A program made the position numbers and the translations under genes. A model generated the notes under the pieces. The model had not been told where the DNA came from and searched no databases. It saw nothing but the letters and a program-made list of their open reading frames with translations. A stretch of DNA of 64,000 nt from JBKEDC01 sp047975205 (lineage in GTDB: Bacteria; Bacteroidota; Bacteroidia; Bacteroidales; Prolixibacteraceae), in assembly GCA_047975205.1 (NCBI GenBank), contig JBKEDC010000035.1, positions 1-64,000 of the forward strand, read 5' to 3'. Shown in pieces: positions 45,370 to 52,703 of the stretch; the first letter of the stretch is position 1; every line of letters starts with the position of its first letter.

Positions 45370-45945
45370 TCAGCGCACATTGAGCAACTTATGTATTTGT
45401 ACGCTTAATCGCCAAGGAGGATTATTCTTTACCAAGAGTACACAGTACTCTAGATTCTCTTGATTTAGTTCTGCATCATCAAATACAGGACTAACTAAGT
45501 ATTTGTCAGCTTTTGGTAAAGTAGCTAAATCAGGTAATGAATCGCCGATGGCTATCGGGTAGCGCAACTCGTTGGCAAAACGGATATTTTTTAATAATTC
45601 CTCAGGTTTTACTTTGGGGCTGCAAGTAATGTAATCAATCAAGGAAGGAACCTGATGAGTTCCGTTAGTCTCAATGCAATGATAATACTCCGGAAAGAAT
45701 TTCAGCACTTCATCAGTTAATTGTAGGGTAGGTTCTCCTCCAGTCCAAATAATTGTTTGGCAGTTATGGGTATCTACTTCGGCTTTTAGTTCTGCCAATG
45801 TATAGTCGGTTCCTACTGTCCAATCTGTGTCGCAAAAAATGCAAGCCTTATTGCAATGAGTTAAACGAATAAATACGGCAGGCATACCAAAATTAACTCC
45901 CTCTCCTTGAATGGAATGAAAAATTTCTACAACTTTAAGGTTCAT
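45370..45945 (-). CDS. queE: 7-carboxy-7-deazaguanine synthase QueE
   Basis: A radical SAM enzyme of about 191 residues that converts 6-carboxytetrahydropterin to 7-carboxy-7-deazaguanine for queuosine. It has the cluster motif C-N-K-A-C-I-F-C, with HSIQGEG before it and TGGEPTLQ later. I chose ATG at 45945, which matches the family start (NLKVVEIFHSIQGEG). A longer frame to 46020 lies within queD and has no family sequence. The start overlaps the queD stop by 11 nt. Confidence 0.9.
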   Translation of the reverse strand: MNLKVVEIFHSIQGEGVNFGMPAVFIRLTHCNKACIFCDTDWTVGTDYTLAELKAEVDTHNCQTIIWTGGEPTLQLTDEVLKFFPEYYHCIETNGTHQVPSLIDYITCSPKVKPEELLKNIRFANELRYPIAIGDSLPDLATLPKADKYLVSPVFDDAELNQENLEYCVLLVKNNPPWRLSVQIHKLLNVR

Positions 45946-46288
45946 ACACAGCTTTCGTTTTAGGTGTCTCACTGACTTCAACCTTGTATAATTGATGGAA
46001 CTCACCTTTAAACTGTTCATACAAAAACTTAGCTATATTTTCTGCCGTGGGATTAAAAGACAGTATATCATTCAAATGGTGATGATCTAAAGTGTTATCT
46101 AAATAGTCTTTTATGCAAGACAGAGCTCTATAATCGATAATAAATCCTACTTCGTTCAACTTTTCTGATTTAAAATGAAAGTTAGCTACATAGTTATGTC
46201 CATGCAGCCTACTACATGGGTGAGAATCGTGCAGACCGTTTAACTGATGACTGGACGAGAAGTGAAATTCCTTATTAATTTTATACAT
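45935..46288 (-). CDS. queD: 6-carboxytetrahydropterin synthase QueD
   Basis: A 117-residue member of the PTPS family that forms 6-carboxy-5,6,7,8-tetrahydropterin from dihydroneopterin triphosphate. The zinc His residues lie in FHFSSSHQL and LHGHNY; the catalytic Cys is in HPCSRLHGH. It immediately precedes queE, forming a queD-queE pair for queuosine synthesis. Confidence 0.92.
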   Translation of the reverse strand: MYKINKEFHFSSSHQLNGLHDSHPCSRLHGHNYVANFHFKSEKLNEVGFIIDYRALSCIKDYLDNTLDHHHLNDILSFNPTAENIAKFLYEQFKGEFHQLYKVEVSETPKTKAVYEP

Positions 46289-46348
46289 AGCAACCTGACT
46301 TTTTAAAGAAGATGTAAATTCAGAACATATTAAGTTAGCAGAATGTTT

Positions 46349-47512
46349 CTATAACTGAGCCGTTTCTACAGGTGAGGGAATCTTTAAAAGTATTTCGGCA
46401 GCTTTTTCCAGCTCATGATTTTCCTTAGCTATACAAATAATCATCATTTTGTGCTTAATACTCTCATGGTAGAAAGATGAAATAGGTATTGTAGCTATTC
46501 CATAATCAATTAATAATCGTTTGGTGAAAGTAATATCATCTTCATCTGATACCTTGGAATAATCTAAAAGTTCATAGCACCCTCCATGTGATGGGATTAC
46601 TTTATAAAGGCTGTTTGCCATTAATCGGTTAAAGTAGTTGCGTTTGCCCTGAAAGATAGTATATAGACCATCAAAATTATTGTGCTTCGAAAGATATTCT
46701 GCCATAGCATACTGCATCGGAGTGTTCACACTAAGCAATTGCACCTGTTGCATCTTCCGATATTCTACTGAAAGCAACTCCGGAGCTAAACAATAGGATA
46801 TTCCCCAACTGTTCATATTTAAGGGAGCACCTAAAGCCGATATGATAAAGCTGCGAGCTCGTAACTTTTCGAAACCTGCCACGCTATGATGTGTCACCTC
46901 ATCAAATACTACATCACTAAAGGTTTCATCACTCATGACGTAAATATTTGTGCCGTTAATCAATCGTTGAAGTTGAAGCATGTCTTCTTCACTCAGTACT
47001 TTCCCGGAAGGAGTATTGGGCGAGTCGATAATAATCATGCGTGTTTTTGCATTGATAAGCATGCGAACTTCATTCCAATCGATTTGAAATTCCGGAGCCG
47101 GCGGCTTGATATAAATCGGACGACCACCATTCAAGGTAATAGCCGGAGCATAAAGTGTGCTCGTAGGTTCTATAATCATGACCTCATCGCCTTCACGAAT
47201 GAGTGCGGATATTATTGTAAAAGCAACCTGATTTCTACTCGCCGATACGGTAACCTCGCTAATTGGATCATAGGTATATCCGCTTTTTCGAGCATGCATC
47301 TCCGAAATGATTTTGCGTAGTGGTAATATTCCTTCTAAAGGTGAAATATCAGTGGCTCCTTGTACTAAATATTTATGAGCAAGTTCCAAAAAAACTTCCG
47401 GACAAGGAGGATCATTTTTCTTTACTGCCATATCAAGTGCATCATACTTCTTAACCAAATCATTGATTAGCGAGAAGGGAGCTTGCTTTATAGTAGGAAT
47501 CTTTGATTGCAT
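46349..47512 (-). CDS. Aminotransferase class I/II-fold protein lacking the PLP lysine
   Basis: 387 residues with the fold I aminotransferase pattern: ISPLEGILPLR (about 56-66), IIIDSPNTPSG (160-170) and YVMSDETFSDVVFD (191-204). At the PLP-lysine site, family proteins read SFGKTYH; this one reads SALGAPL (225-231), with Ala229 in place of Lys. The N-P-x-N-P-T-G Asn is Thr167, the Tyr that contacts PLP is Phe198, and the substrate-binding Arg in the C-terminal strand appears to be Ile. It is a full-length, well-formed gene, so it looks like a conserved pseudoenzyme. A catalytic role is unlikely; a binding or structural one is possible. Confidence 0.75.
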   Translation of the reverse strand: MQSKIPTIKQAPFSLINDLVKKYDALDMAVKKNDPPCPEVFLELAHKYLVQGATDISPLEGILPLRKIISEMHARKSGYTYDPISEVTVSASRNQVAFTIISALIREGDEVMIIEPTSTLYAPAITLNGGRPIYIKPPAPEFQIDWNEVRMLINAKTRMIIIDSPNTPSGKVLSEEDMLQLQRLINGTNIYVMSDETFSDVVFDEVTHHSVAGFEKLRARSFIISALGAPLNMNSWGISYCLAPELLSVEYRKMQQVQLLSVNTPMQYAMAEYLSKHNNFDGLYTIFQGKRNYFNRLMANSLYKVIPSHGGCYELLDYSKVSDEDDITFTKRLLIDYGIATIPISSFYHESIKHKMMIICIAKENHELEKAAEILLKIPSPVETAQL

Positions 47513-47610
47513 TAACTAAGGTTGTGTGTTAGTTGCAGGAGATGTTATCGTATGAAAGCACAGCACATACATCTAAAATCTTTCTGCGGTATATACTAAT
47601 ATTCGACGAA

Positions 47611-49047
47611 TTAAAATTCAGCTGTTTTGGGCGTTCTCGGGAATGCGATTACATCACGAATATTACCCATGCCCGTTACGAATAACATTAAGCGTTCGAA
47701 GCCTAAACCAAACCCAGCATGAGGAACAGTGCCATAACGACGAGTATCTAAATACCACCACATTTCATCGGTAGGAACTTGCATTTCTTGCATACGTGTT
47801 ACCAGCTTATCGTAATCGGCCTCGCGTTCTGAACCACCGATAATCTCACCAATTCCGGGGAATAATACATCCATAGCACCCACTGTTTTGCCATCAGCAT
47901 TTTGTTTCATATAGAATGCCTTAATATCTTTAGGATAATCGGTTAGTATAACAGGTTTATTAAAATGCTTTTCAACTAAATAACGTTCATGTTCTGATTG
48001 CAAATCAATGCCCCATTCTACCGGATATTGGAATTTTTTCTTTTTATACGGTTTAGAATTCATGAGGATATCAATAGCTTCAGTATAAGTACAACGAATA
48101 AAATCATTGTCGGACACAAACTTTAGTTTTTCAACCAATTCCATAGAGCGTTCTGCTGCCGGTTTATTTTTTTCCTCTTGCGTCAATCTGTTGCTCAAGA
48201 ATTGTAAATCATCGGCACAATTATCAAGAGCATATTTTATAAGATATTTCAAGAACTCTTCGGCTAAGTCCATGTTATCTTTTAAGTCGTAAAATGCCAT
48301 TTCCGGTTCAATCATCCAGAATTCAGCTAAATGACGAGTCGTGTTTGAGTTTTCTGCTCGGAATGTAGGACCGAAAGTATAAATCTCGCCTAGAGCTGTA
48401 GCTCCGAGCTCTCCTTCCAACTGACCGGAAACTGTAAGGTTTGTAGGGTGAGCGAAAAAGTCTTGACTATAATCGATTTCGCCTTCTTCGGTTAGTGGTG
48501 CATTTTTTGCCGGAAGCGTGGTTACTCGAAACATTTGTCCGGCACCTTCGGCATCAGAAGCTGTTATGATAGGTGTATGTAAATAATAGAATCCTTTTTT
48601 ATTAAAAAATTCGTGAATAGCATATGCCATGGCATGACGAATACGAAAAACGGCTCCGAAAGTTTGTGTGCGGAAACGCAAGTGAGCATTTTCTCGCAGA
48701 AACTCTAAACTATGTTTTTTAGGCTGAATCGGATATTTCTCAGGGTCGGCTTTACCATAGATTTCAATTTTTTGAGCAACCAATTCTACTGATTGCCCGC
48801 TACCTTGACTTTCCACTAATTCACCGGTCACAGCCAACGATACACTTGTATTGATATCTTTTAAGAACTCTTCTCCAAATGTTTCTACATCAGCCACTAT
48901 CTGCAAATTATTTATGGTAGAACCATCGTTTAGAGCAATGAAATTCACATTCTTACTGCCTCGTTTTGTTCTTACCCATCCTTTTACTAACACTTGCTGA
49001 GAAGCTTGACCAGCTTGTAAAACTTCCTTAATCTTAAGTCTTTTCAT
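47611..49047 (-). CDS. asnS: Asparaginyl-tRNA synthetase
   Basis: A class IIb synthetase of 478 residues charging tRNA-Asn. It has an N-terminal OB domain (about 15-110, VLVKGWVRTKRGSKNVNFI), then class II motif 2 (PTFRAENSNTTRHLAEFWMIEPE) and motif 3 near the C-terminus (GFGLGFERLM). It is preceded by a good Bacteroidetes-type promoter on the minus strand. Confidence 0.95.
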   Translation of the reverse strand: MKRLKIKEVLQAGQASQQVLVKGWVRTKRGSKNVNFIALNDGSTINNLQIVADVETFGEEFLKDINTSVSLAVTGELVESQGSGQSVELVAQKIEIYGKADPEKYPIQPKKHSLEFLRENAHLRFRTQTFGAVFRIRHAMAYAIHEFFNKKGFYYLHTPIITASDAEGAGQMFRVTTLPAKNAPLTEEGEIDYSQDFFAHPTNLTVSGQLEGELGATALGEIYTFGPTFRAENSNTTRHLAEFWMIEPEMAFYDLKDNMDLAEEFLKYLIKYALDNCADDLQFLSNRLTQEEKNKPAAERSMELVEKLKFVSDNDFIRCTYTEAIDILMNSKPYKKKKFQYPVEWGIDLQSEHERYLVEKHFNKPVILTDYPKDIKAFYMKQNADGKTVGAMDVLFPGIGEIIGGSEREADYDKLVTRMQEMQVPTDEMWWYLDTRRYGTVPHAGFGLGFERLMLFVTGMGNIRDVIAFPRTPKTAEF

Positions 49048-49132
49048 GTTTACTTATTAATAATTGCAGACGAACTGACAGTGTGGTGTCGGCTCTTTTT
49101 ATAATACGTTACTACGATTTATTTGCTCAGTG

Positions 49133-49162
49133 CAAATTTAGCGTTTATTCCTCAATGTGCAA
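49133..49162 (-). promoter_or_regulatory. asnS promoter
   Basis: On the minus strand TTG (49160-49162) and TAAATTTG (49133-49140) are separated by 19 nt, a good Bacteroidetes match, 86 nt before the asnS ATG. Confidence 0.75.
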
Positions 49163-49681
49163 TTAGAAAACAGGAATAGTGATGCGTGAATGGAGAATTA
49201 AGTTGAATGGTCGGAATAGAACCAATTATTTGATAAGTATTTAAATGAAAAAATAGATCATACATTAATTTTTACGGCTATGTTAATGAAAACTTTGCAG
49301 AAAATGCTCATACTCCACACTGGTTACTTCGTTTCTCATCATGGAATTGTTAATAACATATAATACGCTATCGTTTATTAAAATTAGAATGTGAATAAAA
49401 TACAAAAATCCAACCATAGTGTTAATGATATTGTGTGTGGAATTTCTAAGATACGCTATGCTTTCCGGATATTTGTATCGAAAATAAGAACAGTGTATTG
49501 ATAATCAATAAATTGCTTTGCTTACAACAAAGTGGAGTTGTGTTAATCTGCCGGATATGCAGGCATTTATTCCTTGAGACTTAGCAGAAAAAAAGATAGC
49601 ACTACAGGTAGGTTTAAAAGACTAAGTCAATTAGAGAAAAGTAGAAAATATGACAAGATGAAAATTTCATTTCTTTTTTAC
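49163..49681. other. Gene-free stretch between asnS and the GH43 gene
   Basis: About 520 nt, AT-rich, with no supported gene and no hairpin strong enough to call. The asnS promoter borders it on the left and the GH43 promoter on the right. No structured RNA that I recognise. Confidence 0.45.
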
Positions 49682-49712
49682 TTGGCGATTGTAAGAGTGA
49701 ATTGTACTTTTG
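49682..49712 (+). promoter_or_regulatory. GH43 gene promoter
   Basis: TTG (49682-49684) and TACTTTTG (49705-49712) are separated by 20 nt, matching the Bacteroidetes promoter. The start codon lies 24 nt further on. Confidence 0.7.
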
Positions 49713-49735
49713 CTTAAATTTAATTAAAATCGAAC

Positions 49736-50713
49736 ATGACTAAGAGAAATTTATTTTACGTTTTATGTGCCATCTTTTTATTTTCGGCGTGCCAAGATGG
49801 AAAGAAAGAAGTGGCTACCTGTGGCAATCCGATTTTCGACACACCACTTACTGCCGACCCTGCCGTATTAACGCACAACGATACGCTATACCTCTACACC
49901 GGATCAGATGAAGCTGCTCCCGGCAAAAATGCATTTGTCATGAGCAAATGGTATGGTTTCTCTACAACAGATATGGTGCATTGGAAGAATCATGGTGTAA
50001 TTTTAGATGTTGCCGACTTTAAATGGGCTGATCGGAGTGCATTCGCCGGTCATTGCATTGAAAATAACGGTAAATTTTGGTGGTATGTGCCAATGATCCC
50101 TAAAGATTCCACCTTAATTGAACATGAAGGTTTTGCAATAGGTGTAGCTGTTGCCGACCATCCGATGGGACCATATAAAGATGCCTTAGGAGCCCCACTT
50201 GTTGCCGATACAGCTTCCAATTCTATTGTGCTGGATATAGATCCGGCTGTTTTTAAAGATGATGATGGACAGGTATATCTATTTTGGGGTTCGTGGAACG
50301 AGGCTCGATATGTAAAACTTAAAAGTAACATGATAGAAACAGAGGATGCTATTGAAACTGTGCATGCTAAAAATTTCTTTGAAGCTCCGTGGATTCATAA
50401 ACGAGGAGATACATACTATTTGTCATATGCTGCACATTACCCGTCAACAACCGAATATTCTACATCGAAAAGTATTACGGGGCCTTGGGAATATCAAGGC
50501 GTGATTAATGACACAGTTCCTAATTCACCTACAAATCATCAAGCTATAATAAATTTCAAGGGTAAAGATTATTTCTTTTACCATAATGCAGCCTCAAGTA
50601 CCGGCGGGCCATATCGTCGTAGCGTGTGTGTAGATTATCTGAACTATGATGAAAACGGCAAGATATTAAAAGTGAAACAAACAAAAAAAGGAGTGTCGCA
50701 AATAATAAAATAA
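49736..50713 (+). CDS. Glycoside hydrolase family 43 lipoprotein
   Basis: 325 residues. The signal ends in LFSAC (Cys19). The five-bladed propeller of GH43 is seen in its catalytic acids: D41 in TADPAV (base), D169 in LDIDPAV (pKa modulator) and E216 in FFEAPW (acid). GH43 enzymes cleave arabinose or xylose from plant polysaccharides. There is no SusC/SusD pair or sugar regulator near, so it is not in a polysaccharide utilisation locus here. Substrate is unknown. Confidence 0.88.
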   Translation: MTKRNLFYVLCAIFLFSACQDGKKEVATCGNPIFDTPLTADPAVLTHNDTLYLYTGSDEAAPGKNAFVMSKWYGFSTTDMVHWKNHGVILDVADFKWADRSAFAGHCIENNGKFWWYVPMIPKDSTLIEHEGFAIGVAVADHPMGPYKDALGAPLVADTASNSIVLDIDPAVFKDDDGQVYLFWGSWNEARYVKLKSNMIETEDAIETVHAKNFFEAPWIHKRGDTYYLSYAAHYPSTTEYSTSKSITGPWEYQGVINDTVPNSPTNHQAIINFKGKDYFFYHNAASSTGGPYRRSVCVDYLNYDENGKILKVKQTKKGVSQIIK

Positions 50714-50718
50714 ACCTA

Positions 50719-50750
50719 TTTGTCAGATTCGTATATTTTATTTATTTTTG
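50719..50750 (+). promoter_or_regulatory. rimP-nusA-infB promoter
   Basis: TTTG (50719-50722) and TATTTTTG (50743-50750) with a 20-nt spacer match the Bacteroidetes promoter exactly. It lies 69 nt before the rimP ATG, giving a leader of about 60 nt. Confidence 0.85.
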
Positions 50751-50777
50751 CACCAACATTTTGAACACCGTATGAGG

Positions 50778-50809
50778 TAGGGGACTTGTTTAGTCCCCTA
50801 TTTTGATTT
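50778..50809 (+). promoter_or_regulatory. Leader hairpin before rimP
   Basis: An 8-bp stem (TAGGGGAC with GTCCCCTA, 50778-50785 and 50793-50800) and a 7-nt loop is followed by TTTTGATTT. It looks like an intrinsic terminator inside the leader, 18 nt before the start codon. Attenuation is possible but is an inference. Confidence 0.6.
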
Positions 50810-50818
50810 AGATAAGTC

Positions 50819-51280
50819 ATGATTGAGAAAAGCAAGATAGCAAAAATAGCCGAAGATTTATTGGGTGTAGAACAGTTCTTAGTAGAAGTATCCGTTTCGG
50901 CATCGAATAAAATTGAAATAGTTATCGATAGCGAACAAGGTATCGGTATTGAGAGCTGTATTAAACTGAGTAAAGCTGTTGAAGAAGTGCTTGATCGTGA
51001 TGAAGAAGACTTTGAATTACAAGTATCTTCGGCAGGTTTGGGGCAGCCTTTTAAGGTATATCGTCAGTATGTAAAAAATATCGGGCGAGAAGTAGAATTG
51101 CTAAAAACTGACGGCTCGAAACTGGAAGGAGTTATTAAATCGGTTAGCGAGCTTGGCTTTGAATTGGAAACTAAACAGCGAATTAAGCCGGAGGGGAAAA
51201 AGAAAAAAGAACTTGTGGTAGAGAATCTGCAAGTGAGCTTCGATGAAGCTAAAACAGTGAAAAATATTATAAAATTCTAA
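50819..51280 (+). CDS. rimP: Ribosome maturation factor RimP
   Basis: A 153-residue RimP: an N-terminal domain (EQFLVEVSVSASNKIEIVIDSEQGIGIESCIKLSKAVEE) and a C-terminal SH3-like domain. RimP assists 30S assembly. It opens the rimP-nusA-infB operon, the order found in most bacteria, and starts 14 nt before nusA after its stop. Confidence 0.92.
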   Translation: MIEKSKIAKIAEDLLGVEQFLVEVSVSASNKIEIVIDSEQGIGIESCIKLSKAVEEVLDRDEEDFELQVSSAGLGQPFKVYRQYVKNIGREVELLKTDGSKLEGVIKSVSELGFELETKQRIKPEGKKKKELVVENLQVSFDEAKTVKNIIKF

Positions 51281-51294
51281 AAAAGATAGACAAG

Positions 51295-52530
51295 ATGGAA
51301 GGTATGAATCTTATCGAAACCTTTTCCGAATTTAAGGATTTGAAAAACATAGACCGCCCAACCATGATGGGTGTGTTGAAAGATGTATTTTTGAACGTTC
51401 TGGAAAAAACTTATGGAACGGCCGACCATATTGAGGTTATTGTGAACCCCGACAAAGGCGATTTGCAAATTTTTCGTGAGCGAGTTGTTGTGCCCGATGA
51501 TGAGATTGTGGATCCGAACTTAGAAATTACATTGACCGATGCTAAAAAAATAGATGAGGATTTCGAGGTTGGAGAAGAGGTTACCGATGAAATTAAATTG
51601 GAAGATTTCGGACGTCGTGATATTCTGAATTTGCGTCAAAGTTTAGCGAGCCGTATCTTGGAACGCGAGAAACACGAATTGAGTAAAAAATACCAAGAAA
51701 AAGTTGGTGAAATTGTAGCCGGTGAAGTGTATCAAATTTGGAAACGTGAAATCTTGATTGTAGATGATGAAGGCAATGAGCTTTTGTTGCCTAAAGCACA
51801 TCAAATTCCTTCTGATTACTTTAGAAAAGGAGATACGGTGCGTGCCGTTGTATATAAAGTAGAAATGCGTAACAATAATCCTAATATTATTCTCTCTCGC
51901 ACTTCTCCTGTATTTTTAGAACGTTTGTTTGAATTAGAAGTTCCTGAAATTTTTGACGGATTGATTACCATTAAAAATATTGTTCGTGAGCCGGGTGAAC
52001 GCGCCAAAGTTGCTGTAGAATCTTATGACGAACGTGTAGATCCGGTTGGGGCTTGTGTTGGAGTAAAAGGTTCTCGTATTCACGGAATCGTTCGAGAATT
52101 GCGCAATGAGAATATTGATGTGATTAACTATTCGGCAAACACACAATTGTATATTCAACGGGCATTGAGTCCGGCAAAAATTCAATCTATAAAGATTGAT
52201 GAAGAGAAAAAAACAGCTTATATTTTCCTTCCTTCAAAAGAAGTATCATTGGCCATTGGTAAAGGTGGTTTGAATATTCGTTTAGCGGGTAGATTAACCG
52301 GCTATGAATTAGAAGTTCAGCGAGATATTACAGCCGAAGACGAAGATGTAAATTTAGATGAATTCAGCGATGAAATCGAAGCATGGGTAATTGACGAGTT
52401 AAAAGCAGTTGGTTGCGATACGGCAAAAGATGTATTAACAATCGGTTTAGAAGATTTAGTTCGTCGTACTGACTTGGAAGAGGAAACAATTGCTGATGTA
52501 TTAGAAATTTTAAAAGCTGAATTTGAATAA
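51295..52530 (+). CDS. nusA: Transcription termination/antitermination factor NusA
   Basis: 411 residues: an N-terminal RNA polymerase-binding domain (about 1-125), an S1 domain (about 130-200), two KH domains (about 210-340, with GVKGSRIHGIVREL and IGKGGLNIRLA) and a C-terminal extension (about 345-411) with Asp/Glu-rich sequence. NusA binds RNA polymerase at pauses and in rRNA antitermination. ATG at 51295 and ATG at 51304 are both possible; the first is used. Confidence 0.94.
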   Translation: MEGMNLIETFSEFKDLKNIDRPTMMGVLKDVFLNVLEKTYGTADHIEVIVNPDKGDLQIFRERVVVPDDEIVDPNLEITLTDAKKIDEDFEVGEEVTDEIKLEDFGRRDILNLRQSLASRILEREKHELSKKYQEKVGEIVAGEVYQIWKREILIVDDEGNELLLPKAHQIPSDYFRKGDTVRAVVYKVEMRNNNPNIILSRTSPVFLERLFELEVPEIFDGLITIKNIVREPGERAKVAVESYDERVDPVGACVGVKGSRIHGIVRELRNENIDVINYSANTQLYIQRALSPAKIQSIKIDEEKKTAYIFLPSKEVSLAIGKGGLNIRLAGRLTGYELEVQRDITAEDEDVNLDEFSDEIEAWVIDELKAVGCDTAKDVLTIGLEDLVRRTDLEEETIADVLEILKAEFE

Positions 52531-52703
52531 AATTTGAACATTATGCACTTTGCGTCGAAAAACAAGTCTTAAAAAAGGACTTAGAATGCAAAATTGCAGT
52601 TAAACTTAAACACTGCGTGCGAGTTTTTTTAGATAAATTCAGTAAAATTGTAGCAAGATTGAGGCTAAAAGTCTCGTAGACCATAAAGAATAGTAATAGT
52701 TTT

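Noticed and set aside
45946..46020. N-terminal extension of queE
   Set aside because: It lies inside queD in another frame; the family sequence begins at 45945.
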